This document shows, piece by piece, positions 12,489 to 24,787 of a stretch of 64,000 bases of DNA. Source of the DNA: Spinacia oleracea (taxonomy: Eukaryota; Streptophyta; Magnoliopsida; Caryophyllales; Amaranthaceae). The DNA lies in contig NC_079491.1 of NCBI RefSeq assembly GCF_020520425.1, forward strand, positions 38,471,027-38,535,026. Reading direction: 5' to 3'. Numbering within the stretch: the stretch's first letter is position 1; the number at the start of each line of letters is the position of its first letter. The notes beneath the pieces were generated by a model. That model ran no database searches, was not told the DNA's origin, and was given only the letters and a program-made list of their open reading frames with translations. Position numbers and translations under genes: made by a program.

Positions 12489-15364
12489 TGTAACGCCCCG
12501 ACCTCTAAATCACTTATTAAAGCATAATAAGCAGCAGAATTAACCTAATTTGGTCGGGACATTACCTGCCGTAATTCCGTCTTGGAAATTACAAGGCAAC
12601 ATCATACATAAGCCATAAAAACCTCCAATTTAATATAATAATCCTTTATATTCTCAAAATAAAAGTACATAACTTACTAAAAGTCTTTAATTAAACTATT
12701 ATAACTTTAAGCATAAACTAGGTGAATTTTATTAAAGTGAAATTCCTCGCCTCTACTCGTTTCCATCGATCCCCGCAGTACCTAAAATGGAAAACAAAAC
12801 GGTGAGCCGAAGACTCAGTAACGACTACCCTAGCAACGTAAATTCATTTCAACTCATTTTATTTAATAACACAGGGAGAACAGAATAAGTAAAACATTTA
12901 ATAAAACATCATATTCAATTCATTCATAATCTTTTAATGAAAACATCATTCATAAACTTTTAATTAACATGCTAGTTGTCGGCAAGTACGAACCGTGAAG
13001 GAATTCTCCACTGGGCCTGGGCCCTGAGCCTGGGCTCATCATCGTAACATGGGCCTGGGCCCTGAGCCTGGGCTCATAAACCATGGGAGCCTGGGCTCGT
13101 AATCCATGGGTGGACAGGTGTCCGTGGTGCATGCATGACCGGTAGATAGGAAGATGGTAGTTTATATACCGCCAGACAAACCAGGTCTTTCACTTTCATT
13201 TTATCATGTTTTATGTATTTTTACTAAGCCTTGGCTTGTATTTCAGTTCGAAATAACATAACTCATTTAGCTCATAAAACATCATTTTGATCCTGGGATC
13301 AATAAACATATTATTTCTTTCAAAGCATTGCATAAACATAATTTTATGTGAAAACTCAATCAAATCATATTATAATAAACAATTCAAACAAATCATATTT
13401 CATCCCACAATCCATAAAACACATCAAAACATTTAATTCATAAATTCAATCATAACGTCATAATTTCATAAATCATATTTATAAGGGGATTGCGGGTACT
13501 AGCAATAGCCGTTACCTCAATTCCATGATTGCTAGGCCTTTTCCTTGGTTCGTTCGTCCTGAGCTCCTAGTTCGATTTCTTTCAAAGTATCAAATTTTTG
13601 AATTAATATTAAATCGACAAACAATCTAAAATCGATATTTTATAAATATTAAGTTTATAAATAATGAATTTATAAATAACGAATTTTAATTAAAGACATA
13701 ATTTCATAATTTAACGAAAATATTATTAAACGAAATTTCAATCGAAATATTTATATATATTCCATAAATCGATTTTCATGAAAATAATATTTAAATTTCA
13801 CTTTGTTAAATAAGGTAGTAATTAGTAGAATCGATATTCGATAATTAAACCTGAAAAATAATAACAATTTAATTAGTAAATATTTATACCATAAAAATTT
13901 TAAAACATAAAAATTAATAATTAGAAAAATCTGAAATTGACTCTTTAGTTTCCAACTTATCCAAAAGCCCAAATTGAAATGGCCCAACTCTATTATAGGT
14001 TTAAGGAAAACCAAAGTTTCAAAAGGAAACTTGGTTTGGTTTTCTGGAAAGAAAGGCGTCGAACAGGGGAGGGGGTGCTCGAGACAGAAGGGCAAGAAGA
14101 GGAGGAGAGGAGAGGAGGGAGGGCGGTTGAGCTGGGCGGCGCAGCCACGCAAACCCGCGCCAAAGGCGAAGGTGGTGGTGATTGTTTGCGGCGGCGCGAG
14201 GAGAAAGGGGAACGAGTTCGTGAACAGGGGAGGCACGAAGGGGAGGAGAGAGATGGGGGAGGAATAAGGTGGCTGGGCTGGGCGGCGCATCACCGCGAAC
14301 CGCGCCTGGAGGCGACGGTGGTGAACGGTGGTTTGCGGCGACGGAGTTGTGAGAGGAGGGTGGTGAGTGTGGGAAACAGAGAGGGAAAACAGGGGAATTT
14401 GTGGTCGTAACTTGAGGCAGTTCTGGGCGGAGGGAGGGAAGCTCGCCGGGGATTTGAGGCGGAGGTTGGTTGATAGAGTGATGGGGTGGCTGGAGGTGGT
14501 GGTGTGAGATGGTGGTGGTGTGCTGGCGGGGTCGGGAAAGGGAGAGAGGCAGGGGAGAGAGGCAGGGGAGCGACGAGGAGAAGGGGAGGGAGGACAACGA
14601 GGGTACAATGGTGGTGCTGAGATGGTGGAGGGGATGTTGATTGGTGGTGGTTTCAGTGGCAGCAGCTACTGAGGGTGGTGGTGGTTCGACAGAGAAGAGA
14701 ATGGGAGGGATGATTGAAATTGTATTTTGTTTTTTTTGTTGTTGAAATCCCATCTCAATTTTCTGGTTTTTGAAGACATGTAGAATGAAGAAGAAGCTGT
14801 AGTACTTGGAGCCCAAGGAAATGAACTTGGACTGAATTAGGGAGAAAGAGGAGTCAAGAAAGTAAGAAAATTTTCTGCTCATTGACTTGGTTGACACGTG
14901 AAAGAGGAGTAGAAGAGAGTTGTGTATTTTGGCTTTGAGTGTGCATGAGCATTTTCATAATTTTTAGAATAGGTAAAATTTTAGATTTTAGTTGTTATTT
15001 TAAGAAACTACTAAAAATAGAAATGTTTAGCTAAATTAATTCTTTATATAAAAAAAATATATCGTTAACGAAAAATAAATTTAGTTTCCGAATAAAAATA
15101 AGAACGTTAAATAATTACTTTAGTTTCCGAATAAAATAAATTTAGAAATCCGAAAATAATTAAAATTTAAAAAGTTCGTTAAGCTCGTAAATATGAAAAT
15201 TAAATTATAAACTGAAAAATAAATCGTGTAGCAATATTAAAAATTCAAGTGAAATAAAACTTTGTTAATTAAAATAAAGTTCGAATTTAGGATTTAAAAC
15301 GATTTAAGCTAAATAAAAATAATTAAGCATAATTAATCGAGTTTTAAAAATTCGGGGTATTACA
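12489..15364 (-). repeat. 5' LTR of element B (2876 bp)
   Basis: In + orientation it starts TGTAACGCCCCGAC and ends GGGGTATTACA, so it has TG/CA ends and imperfect terminal inverted repeats. It contains a palindrome cluster (13012-13124), a purine-rich stretch on the + strand (14050-14720) that opens long proline-rich frames on the opposite strand, and an AT-rich 3' part. The base after it, GCTAT, is the likely 5-bp target duplication on this side; the partner is hidden by the truncation of the other LTR. Confidence 0.88.
13012..13124. repeat. Palindrome cluster in the LTR of element B
   Basis: GGGCCTGGGCCC (twice), GAGCCTGGGCTC (three times) and GGACAGGTGTCC follow each other, separated by short spacers such as ATCATCGTAACAT. 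The position within the LTR (about 520-640 bp from its + strand start) corresponds to that of the 23-bp array in element F (about 555-785 bp). Confidence 0.85.
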
Positions 15365-17410
15365 GCTATACAACCGAAAATACGTAAGTGGCTTACCTTT
15401 GGCTGATTACCTCTCCATACCTCATATGGGGTTTGATTGAGAACATCCTTTGTAGGTGAAATTTTGAGGATATATACTGTTGTAGCCACTGCTTCTGCCC
15501 AAAATAGCTTCGAAACACCTCTAGCATTCAACATGCTTCTTCCCATCTCAACGATTGTACGGTTTTCCTCTCAGCTACGCCATTTTATTGTGGCGTATAG
15601 GGAGCTGTGAGTTCTCTGTGAATACCATTCTCCTCACAAAAAGTATTAAACTCATCTGAAACAAACTCTCCACCACGATCCGTACGAAGTGTCTTGATCT
15701 GACACCCACTTTATTTCTCCACTAATGACTTAAATTTCTTGAAATAATCAAAGGCTCCAGATTTGTGTTTCAAGAAATAAATCCAATTCATGCGAATACA
15801 ATCATCAACAAATAGCAGAAAATATCGACTTCCTCCTAGAGACTCTGTTGACATAGGACCACACAAATCTGCATGAACAAGCTCTAGACATGTAGACGCT
15901 CTCCAAGCAGTGCCAATAGGAAACGATGGTTTATTTTGTTTTCCATAAACACACCCTTCAGAATTCAAGAGCTTCAATTTTAGGCAAACCAACAACCATA
16001 TTTTTTCTGCCTAGAAATTGTAGTCCTTTAACATTTAAATGACCATACCGCAAATGCCACAAATTTGCTTATGTGTTGCCTTTAACGACAAGTGCACTAC
16101 CAACATCACTTTCTGAGATATTAAGGGGAAACATTTTGTTTTGAGTCATTTGGACTCCTACAATTTTGTGGCCAGATTTTTTTATCATGAATGCTACAAC
16201 TATCATTGTCAAATAAAACAGAATATCCACCCTTAATTAATTGACCAACACTCAAATATTATGAGCAAGGGAGGGTACATACTGAACATCATGAATGAGT
16301 TTTGTATCACCATTTGAGGTCGGGATTGCTACAATACCTTTGCCTTCGACTTTGGTTTTCTTGTCATTCCCGAGCCGCACTTCTGATTTATGCGATTCAT
16401 CAAGTTTCTTGAAAATTGATTTTGCTCCAGACATGTGGTTAGAGCAACCACTATCGATAAACCATATTGCATACAACATTTTTCACCGGATCAAAATTTG
16501 AGTGAGCCATGAACAAGTTGCTCTCCTCTTGAGGGTTCTCTGTGAAGTTTGCCTTTGATTCACCTCTCAGCTTACTCCAACATTCCAACTCTTTGTGGCC
16601 GAATTTCTTGCAATAGTGACATTGTATATTGCTTTTGGATTGACGATGTCCTCCAAACTGACCACGACCACCAGAATAACCACGACCTCTACCTCCTCCG
16701 CGACCTCGTCCACGGAATCCTCCTCTTCCGAACCCTCTGCCACCAGAATATTCAGCCTTCCCCTTAAAAGAAGACTCTCCAGAAACTTGAAAGGCTTTTT
16801 CCTCCACTTTCTCATCATCCTAATTAATCTTGTCTTCATGTGATAATAGGGAACACATGAGTTCATCAAAGGTATAATCTGACATATCCTTTGACTCTTC
16901 AATTCCAGCAACCACATGCTTAAAATCACTATCCATACTCCTCAAGACCTTACAAACTACCCTCTCATTATCAATTGTTTCTCCATAGGATTTCATTTGA
17001 TTGACAATCCCAGAAATCTTAGACAAATAACTCTGCATTGGTTCCTTTTTTTTCTTCTTCAAACCATCAAATTCAGAACGAAGAGATAGTAATTTGACAG
17101 AGATTACCTTTTTATCACAGAGGTACTCGCGCTTGATAATCTCCCATGCCTCCTTCGGAGTCTTCGCGGATGAAGATATCATCATCCACCGCTGATTGAA
17201 TGAAGAACAATGCTTTTGCATCCTTCTTCCGGTTCTCACGCAATTTCTGATCGGGCTCCGCTGGCGACTCCTTCGGTTCTACTTACCCGCTTGCAACCAT
17301 ATCCCACAACTCATAGGATTTAAACATGGTTTGCATTTTAGTACTCCAAAGGTGATATTTTCCCCTTTAAACAGAGGAATAGATGGCTGAGATGAGGAGT
17401 TATTAGCCAT
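15365..17410 (-). pseudogene. gag-pol remnant of copia C
   Basis: The gag start (MANNSSSQPSIPLFKGEN) lies at 17410 and is broken within about 40 residues. The frame resumes at 17239 with a UBN2-type gag, shifts near 16820, and continues through a glycine/arginine-rich segment and a CCHC knuckle (CX2CX4HX4C, intact). The aspartic protease core DSGCSNHMSG lies at about 16430-16460. Integrase resumes at 15995 (HADLCGPMSTES) and at 15546-15365. The frame at 15304-15546 runs past the element B junction into LTR sequence and is an accidental fusion. Not expected to give a functional polyprotein. Confidence 0.85.
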
Positions 17411-17635
17411 GGATAATCTTTCTTGCTCTTAATTTGGGAATTTGATACTCACTGTGTTTCACTCGGAAGTTTGGTGAAGAAGCTCTCAATATCTCTCTGA
17501 TTTTTCTCTCTCCAACTTTACCAAAAATTAAATTGGTATTTTGTTTATTGTCTTTTATATTCCAAGACCCAACCTGGTGAGAAGGACAAAGACTTTGCAC
17601 GTGTCTTCCTTCTACTTGCTCTTGATACCACAATT

Positions 17636-17929
17636 TGTTGGGGAGAACAAGCACTAAGCTTAAAGTAATAGAGAGAAGATAATATTTATTACTTTATGGA
17701 ATTAACTCAATTACATCAAACAACCTTTTTATATAAGCTATATCAAACTAATCTAGCTACAAATAAGCTAACCACCACCTAATTTATGGGAAGTACTTAC
17801 CCACTAACCCACGAATGAAATAACTACTTTAACTAATTAAAAGCAACACCCACTTACTAACTTAATCAGCTAGATTAAAGCAACATAATAGAAAGCAGTA
17901 AACATATACCTGAAGCATATTATTTAACA
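17636..17929 (-). repeat. 5' LTR of copia C (294 bp)
   Basis: It starts TGTTGGGGAGAAC and ends TATTTAACA in + orientation. Next to its inner edge the minus strand reads TGGTATCAAGAGC, an initiator-Met primer-binding site, spaced by five bases. A TATA-like TATATAAAAAGG lies on the minus strand at 17724-17735, the expected promoter. The outer end is judged from the TG...CA rule because no second LTR is available. Confidence 0.7.
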
Positions 17930-20900
17930 GGCGTAGCAAGGCAGAGGGGGTGGTGGTGTTTGTTGCCGCCGGAGAAGCGAGGAGCAAGGAGTGGATTTTA
18001 ATTGAATTTTCTTGGATGAAATTGATTGAATTTGTTTGCAATTTATTTGTGAATTGAATTGCCTGTTTCTTGCACTATTTATGGGTGAATTTGAGTGATT
18101 AATCTGATTGAAAATCAATTTTGATTGGATGATGCTTCTTGTGGAGGAGAAGGTTGGTGATGGTGTTTGGTTTGATGGATTACACGCAGAAGAAGATGAG
18201 TAGTGAGTAAATTGGAGGGAGGTGTAATTTGGGGAGGTAGTTTTCAAGAATGTACCATGGATGCATGATGATGAGCATGGGGATGACGGTGAAAAAGATG
18301 ATGCGTGATTTTGTTGATGGGATGAAGATGGTGTTTTTCTTTTTCCTTTTTCTTTTTGGTCTATTTCTGATTTGGGTAAAACACATAGGTTTGAAAGGAT
18401 TCAATTAATAATAATTGGACTTGAATAGTAATATGGCCTCAGTAACTAAATAGAAAGTTTTAGAAAAATAACCGCTCGTATGACATTAACACGTACTAAG
18501 TTTCAAAATTATAATTTTATAAGTTGATATAGTTTTAGAAAGTTATTAAACATAAATCATAATAACTTTAAAATTAATAATGAATATAAATGAATATAAA
18601 TTTCCGCTTATAAAATGTTAAAATTGCTTTAAAACCATAACTTAGATAATCGATAAATTTTAGTAAAATAATTATAACTTATAATCCAAAGCATTTAAAT
18701 TTCGATGATAATATAATTAAGATAATCGAAAGAATAAATATAAACGAAATTTACTTTACTCATTTTATAAAAATACTAAAAGTTCAATAGCATGAAATTA
18801 GTTTAATAGAACTACTCATATATATCATTGCTTAAGTGTTTGTTTTCGAACATACTCCCCATTTCTAGTCAAACTAGCCCATTGGTCTCAAACACTAACT
18901 CACACTCACACTCACACATTGACCAAAAAAGAATCATATAATAGCATACCACGCGTCAAGGGAGGAGACATAACTACATAATATGTAGATAAGTTAGAGT
19001 TTGCCAAAATAAAATTTAGAGAAGAAACTTTCCTGACATCAGTAGAGCATGTTGGAGCCTCTCATATGGACTTTAATACTCCTCTTCGATGAGCATTATG
19101 TTTTCCATTTATAATCAAAACTTGTTTAATGATATAATGCGTCTTTAGTTATAAGGAGCCCCTGCAAAACTTACCACCAAGGTTAGCATTCACCTCATGA
19201 TATCTCTTACCTCACTTTCTTACTCTTCACCAAACCTTGTTTTTAGAGCACGACCACGCTCCTCTTTTCCGGGTTCGTTCTTTGTCGCACCTCGTCATCT
19301 GCTACCAAATAGAGAGACCATAAAGTATGATATCAATTCAAAAGAAGAATATTCCAAATCACAAGCACCCTATGGCATGAAAAACAAGGTCGCAACGAAG
19401 TCTCGTAATCTATTGATTATTGACTCTCACACGAAGCCCACAACCATTGCATTAGCTCAATACACACAATACTACGTTGTCTGGTTTGCACACCAATATT
19501 GTAGATATATTGGCGCTGCCTACTACCCACACTAGCAACTTCTCACAAGGCTGGACATTAGTTGATGCAAAAGTTCGTACAATACTTAATGGTACGTGGG
19601 TACCATTAAGTATATTAACAATGGTCTCCAAATAAATATCAATAAACAAATTGATCTCCAACAGGACAAAGTCTTACAAAATCACTTCACAAGGCATATA
19701 ATACCAAATTAAGGGAGTAAAATTTAATAGAGGAAACTATACTGGGTATATTTTAAGGGGATAATGCCATATTTCCTAAGTTTGGAATTTGAGAAATAGT
19801 TACTACCCAAATAATTTTATTTCAGCTTTTATTTTTCTTCATTCTATATGATTGTGAAATTCAATGTCTGTAAGCCACCACCATCACCACCCATGGTGGC
19901 GCCGCCATCAAGCCACCACCCATCCGATGTTGTTTTTGGTAGCCGATGACATCAATTGGGGCGGAATTCAACGTCACAGTCAACGGTGTAGATAGTTTTG
20001 TAAATCTTCTTACCGAATTGCACAGATCTACAAAAATCAAATTGAGTGAAAGAGAGAGAAAGTCTTTTTTTTCTTCTGGTGAAGGAGAGATAAAAGAGAG
20101 TAACGAAGAAGATATATGAGAAAGAAAAGAGAATTACATAGGAGAGAGATAGAGAGACAAGTATATTCCTATTCAACAATGGATGTCATCATCTAATAAG
20201 CACCACCATTTATGGTGGTTTAAATTGGTGGCGACCACCACAAAAGAGGCAATTTTGGATGTTTTCATGACATTAACATGTTCGAATTTCATGGCTAAGA
20301 TAAACGGTGACAATTATTTCCCCAATTACCTCACCAAAGTTTGTAAATCTGCAAAAAAAAAAAAGGTTAGTAGAGGGGTGAGAGAAAGTCGTCGGAGTTG
20401 ATGAAGTTTTTCCGATGACGGTGCCTTGATGGAAGAAATTCATGCTGATGAGAGAAAGGAATAATTTTACTAGGGTGATTGTTATCCTAGGGTGGGCTAG
20501 AGTAATAATCTACCCCCTAAATGAGTGGAATAAATTACTACTTGACATTTCTCCCTCATTCCAAACCTTCAAAAATGGCAGAAATTAATTACTCCCTTAT
20601 TCATTTTCCCTCATTTACCCTTGATCCAGGCGGATCCTTAACCTTAATAACTCCAGGCCTTAATCTCGTTACAGGACTACAAGCTTTTCACTCAAAATCA
20701 CAAAAGGTAAAAGATATTTGATTGACTTCATCATTATCAGAGTGTTCCATCTCTTAACTGGTATATTATCTAACCCAAACACTAATGTTCGTAAAGAATT
20801 AGTTTTAGATCACCATCTATTGCTACTTGTGCTAGCCAAAATCAACATATAAAACTCTAACTCCTGTTTTGAAAATTTCACCAAACCCTTGTTTAATAAT

Positions 20901-20948
20901 TAAGACGCATGAGCAATTATCTTTGCCGCAACCAAAATCACATATTAC
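17930..20948. other. Unassigned repeat-like DNA without a supported gene
   Basis: 17930-18400 is a G-rich to AT-rich stretch that looks like part of another large LTR interrupted by copia C, but neither end is visible. 18900-18920 holds a CACTCA/CACACT microsatellite. 19582-19613 is a strong hairpin. 19860-20240 has several CCACCACC/GGTGGTGG words in both orientations. A frame at 19197-19535 begins with ATG but has no recognisable domain. I cannot assign the region to a family. Confidence 0.4.
19582..19613. repeat. 14-bp stem hairpin with 4-nt loop
   Basis: ATACTTAATGGTAC is followed by GTGG and then its exact inverted copy. No poly-T tail suggests a terminator. It may be the core of a small fold-back element. 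Confidence 0.85.
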
Positions 20949-22011
20949 TGAAGGATATGTGTCCTTCACCCAAGGTGCATTAGTCTAATACTAAGGTTCA
21001 GATTAATTACGAACAATTAATTCAGTGAAATCAAGTGACCGGAATAGCTAGCTGGAGCAATGCTTCCGATCAGTGAGTTCTAAGCTTTCAGCGTAGACCC
21101 GGGGACAAATCTTTCACTCACTATCTACATATATTAGGCTCACATCTTACTCTTAACTGAACCTATAAGGTCACACCAATGGCATGTAACAGATCACCGG
21201 ATTAAATGAATCGGAAATTCATTTAATAGCTTTTCGGGAATTAGTTCGGAAAAACATAATATACGATATGACGTTGGATCCAAATCGTATATCGTATCGC
21301 GAATATTCGTAAGCTAGGCGAAACGAATAATCGTATAGTACGACGGTGATTCGTCGTGTACGATACGATAAATAATAGCCGTAAGGCGTTGGTCGCGAAT
21401 ACGAGCCGCAACGAAGTTGTCGGCCCATCGAGCCAAGCGCGCATGCGCGCAAGGCCCAACGAGCCAACAACTCGCATGAAGCAAGCAGCCAGCCCGCAGG
21501 CACGGCGTGTGCGTGCAACATGGGCAGCAGTGCAGCGAGAAAAGCAGCGAGCTGAGGCCCACGGCCCATGGCTGCGATGCTCGGCTGCTGCTGGGCTTCG
21601 GTGAGTGTGAGCATGTGTGGCCGGTTAAGGCCTTGTGCCTTGGCCGGTTACACATAATAACTACCCTAAGGGTTATAATCCACACTCCAACTTATGTTTT
21701 TCCAACCTTAACCTAATTATGAAATTAAGTACGTTCATTTTTTGCCTCTGCTCTAAATTGTTCTTCCCAAAAAGCAAAACACTCTTGAGCATTGTTTAAG
21801 CTACGAATCTCAAGACGGATCTGAACGTGTCGGTGAACCAAATAGAGGAACGACGATTGGAGTTCTTTGTTCATGTTCGTGAATCATAAACTCGGGAAAA
21901 CACGCTTCGAATGTAAGTTTGCTTAATCTGTGCTTTATACATGTTTCATGGCTTTGGGGATTGTTCTGCACATGTTAATATGTTTAAATTGTATATTTAC
22001 ACTAATATAAA
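20949..22011 (+). repeat. LTR of element D, first part
   Basis: It shares with the copia A LTR the TGAAGG start, the words GGTTCAG-TTAATTA and AATTCAGTGA-ATCAAGTGA, a GC-rich AGCC/GCGC block (21370-21660) and a GGATC-GAACGTG segment before the end. It is interrupted at 22012 by a hairpin-ended element; the last roughly 37 bp are taken to be 29541-29577. Confidence 0.65.
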
Positions 22012-22188
22012 CCTGGTCCACGCTAACTTAGCATGGACCAAGACAACGGAGTAATTTGAATGAGAAACTGTCATGTGACAGTTATTTTATGATTTTAAAT
22101 AGTAACTATATGTGTATTACAGTAACTATTTGTTTTAAAGAGTTACTATGTGTTTTGTAGAGTTTTAATGCGATTTGTGTTTATCCCA

Positions 22189-24447
22189 CACTACTACAAA
22201 AAGTAGCTAAGAAACCACTAATAAGAAACCATTTAAGACACTTTAAAGGTATCTTATATATAGAAACCACATAATTTTAAAACATGGTTACTTAGAGAAG
22301 TAATAAGATACGAGACATTAAAGAAATATGGTTTCTTTGGTAAACATAAATGGCTTTTTAATAAAAGTAGACTAAAACATGTGGGGTCTGACCCCTCGGT
22401 TAAGTGGTAAAAAAAGAAATTTTTAAATTTATTTGTTGTTTTAAAAAAGAAGTAAAAAACAACCTAAACCTAAATCTAAACCATCAGGATAGCCGCCATC
22501 CTCTCAGTCTCAATCTCAACTCTCAAACACTCATCTCTCTCTCATCCTCTCTGCTTCACCGGGAAATATCTCTCTCTCAATGTTGCAGTCATTTCCGGCT
22601 TTCTGCTTGATCATCTGAAAAGGTTCATAGTAGTCCATACTAGATAGCATGACAATTATTGGGTTTAAACTTGAAACTAATTGCAGTTTATAGAGATGGC
22701 GGAAGAAAAAAAATGCATTCTTCGTTGTCATAGGAATTTACAAAAGTTTTGAATATTGTCAAGCTCAAGCTGGTTCCTCTTTAATTTCCCCTTTTCTTTT
22801 AATAACCGTTTCAAATTTGCTGAGAAGTTTGGATTTTTTTAACTAGTTAGTAATAAACCACTCTTAGATTCCTTTCTATATTTTAAAATGATTTGTTTTT
22901 AAATTAAATTTAGGAATTGCATTGTAAATTTGGTGATGTAAGATGGATGATCCTTTATTAAAGTGTTAATTTGGTTTGAAAGTAAATTCTTTTGAATCGA
23001 TAATGGGAATTGGAAATAGATGCTGTTGAGTTTTTGGGCTGGGTAAACAAGGTTATACAAATGTAAAATACCAAATTACCAATGAACGCACCAATTTCTA
23101 CTAAGCATTATTATTCTCCAATAGTCCAATAGAATCATACGCCGTAGTAAACAATTTTGGTTTTATACTAATTATTTCTCGATTTCATGTTAAATTTTAT
23201 GTTTAGTTATTTCTTTCGGTGATTAATTTAAGAACTTATTTCTGGACATAAGTTAATTTCTGGTTAAATAATTTACTGGGTAAATGTCATAATAAGCGTG
23301 AGACATTGTGACATAGAGATGTGTGTATTCTTTCCTTCTTCGTTGGTACTTATATCTGATGGATTTTCTGGGTTATCTTTGTTTAAACGTCATGTAGGCC
23401 GGAGAATACAGACACAAGGGGAAGTGCAATGGTGCAACACATACATCAGTTTCATATCCAGCCTCCGAAAGAGAGAGAAAATCAAAGGGACACGATGAGT
23501 CATTAGTTTATGTTCTTTTAATAATTAGTTAAATACTTAAATTAGTGGAGGTTAAGATTATATTGAGCATCATCAAACTCAGATAGTCATATACTTCAGT
23601 ATTTTTGAGATGGATACTCCCTCCGTCCCTTAATACTTGACCTGTTTTCCTTATCGGGCCGTCCCTTAATACTTGACCTGTTTCTAAAAATGGAAATACT
23701 TAACAATATTATATTATTTCTCACTCCCTCCTTATTAACCCACCTACCCCATACTCCATACAAAAAATAATAAAAAATTCAACCCATACTCTACCCCTTT
23801 ACACATTTTCCACTAACATTAAAATAATACCCCACTATCTATTAAACTAATAAGTCAATTCAAGTCCCTTAAACTCTGTGCCGGTCAAACTGGATCTAGT
23901 ATTAAGGGACGGAGGGAGTATATAATGTCTTATTGTATTTTCAATTCAATTACTTGGGTACTCCGTATTAGTTATGTAGATTAAGAACCCTGTATGAAAT
24001 GAATGAAGTTTTTTTTTTTTGGAATTTATGTTTCGGAAGTTTTCTTTTCTTTTTATTATTTTGGCATTTTGTTACAATTAATCTTGCTATGATAGTTTAA
24101 TTGTAGATTATGGGCGGTTTATAAGGAAAATTAACTTCCAAAAAAATATTTTTTTTTAAAAAAAGTTAATGATTAAAGAGACCACACTACTTACATATGA
24201 GATTTCTTTGTTTCCATCAAATAAACCTTTTTACATAAGAAAACTGGTTTCTTTACCTTAATAATTTTGAAAATTAAAGGCTTATAAGAAACCATGTTTC
24301 TTAAAAGTCTGGTTTTTCTGTTGAGTCTAACAAACCACACTAGAAGTATGGTTTCTTATGCAAAGAAACCATTGAGATATAAACCATACTATTTTTGGTT
24401 TCTTAAGCCAATTTAGTGTGGCTTCTTAGCCACTTTTTGTAGTAGTG
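22189..24447. mobile_element. Non-autonomous CACTA (En/Spm) element, 2259 bp
   Basis: The ends are CACTACTACAAAAAGTAGCT at the left and its inverted form with one difference in this stretch at the right, flanked by a 3-bp CCA target duplication (22186-22188 and 24448-24450). Subterminal AAGAAACC and GGTTTCTT words recur at both ends, as usual for CACTA transposase binding. No TNPA- or TNPD-like frame is visible. A MITE (23617-23918) is nested in it. Confidence 0.9.
23617..23918. mobile_element. Stowaway-type MITE inside the CACTA element
   Basis: CTCCCTCCGTCCCTTAATAC at the left and its inverted copy at the right, with TA on both sides; 302 bp. It contains a short direct repeat near its left end (CCCTTAATACTTGACCTGTTT twice). 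It is the same family as the MITE at 24460. Confidence 0.9.
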
Positions 24448-24459
24448 CCACTTTATATA

Positions 24460-24787
24460 CTCCCTCCGTCTCGGAATACTTGACCTGTTTTCCTTATCGG
24501 GCCGTCCCTTAATACTTGGCCTGTTTCTAAAAATAGAAATATTCTAACAATATTATAATATTTCTCACTCCACCCCTATTAACCCACCTACCCCCTACTC
24601 CATACAAAAAATAATTAAAAATTCAACCCTTACTCTCCCCCAACCCCACCTCTTAACACACCTTCCACTAACTACATTAAAATAATACCCCACTATCAAC
24701 TACTACCTATTAAATTAAATAAGTCAATTCAAGTCCCTTAAACTCTGTGCCGGTCAAACCGGGTCGAGTATTCCCGGACGGAGGGAG
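24460..24787. mobile_element. Stowaway-type MITE, second copy of the same family
   Basis: CTCCCTCCGTCTCGGAATAC at the left and an inverted GTATTCCCGGACGGAGGGAG at the right, TA on both sides, 328 bp. The interior matches the copy at 23617-23918 through CTTATCGGGCCGTCCCTTAA and the AACTCTGTGCCGGTCAAAC segment. Confidence 0.9.

Larger units (their letters stand above)
7208..15364 (-). mobile_element. Non-autonomous Ty3/gypsy-type LTR element B (minus strand)
   Basis: The left LTR (7208-8072, truncated at its outer side by copia A) and right LTR (12489-15364) flank an internal region of 4416 bp. On the minus strand the internal region starts with a primer-binding site next to the LTR (12472-12487, TGGTATTCAGAGC, one base longer than the usual initiator-Met form) and ends with a purine run (CTAAGGGGGTAAGAA) before TGTAATACC. 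The LTRs show the TGTAA...TTACA ends typical of large plant gypsy LTRs. Only a gag start and a damaged zinc knuckle are visible as coding sequence; no protease, RT or integrase is seen. A 1303-bp Stowaway-like element (8497-9799) is nested inside. Over about 850 comparable bases the two LTRs differ by eye at three positions, so the element is young. Confidence 0.85.
15365..17929 (-). mobile_element. Ty1/copia element C, truncated (minus strand)
   Basis: On the minus strand the order is 5' LTR (17636-17929), primer-binding site, gag, protease, integrase. The element is cut at 15365 by element B, so RT, RNase H and the other LTR are not adjacent. Recognisable pieces are the gag N-terminus at 17410, a gag block at 16820-17239, the CCHC knuckle CHYCKKFGHKELEC, the protease motif WFIDSGCSNHM, and integrase blocks including ELVHADLCGPM and KLFWAEAV. 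Several frameshifts separate them. The gag type (VKLLSLRSEFDGLKK) is the common plant gag_UBN2 kind. Confidence 0.88.

Noticed and set aside
13751..14897. Proline/serine-rich frames on the minus strand of the element B LTR
   Set aside because: They come from a purine-rich stretch on the + strand and have no domain. A similar open stretch in element F (59615-60313) is not conserved as protein.
19197..19535. 112-codon frame starting with ATG
   Set aside because: No recognisable domain, no clear promoter or splice context, surroundings are repeat-like. Left as unassigned.
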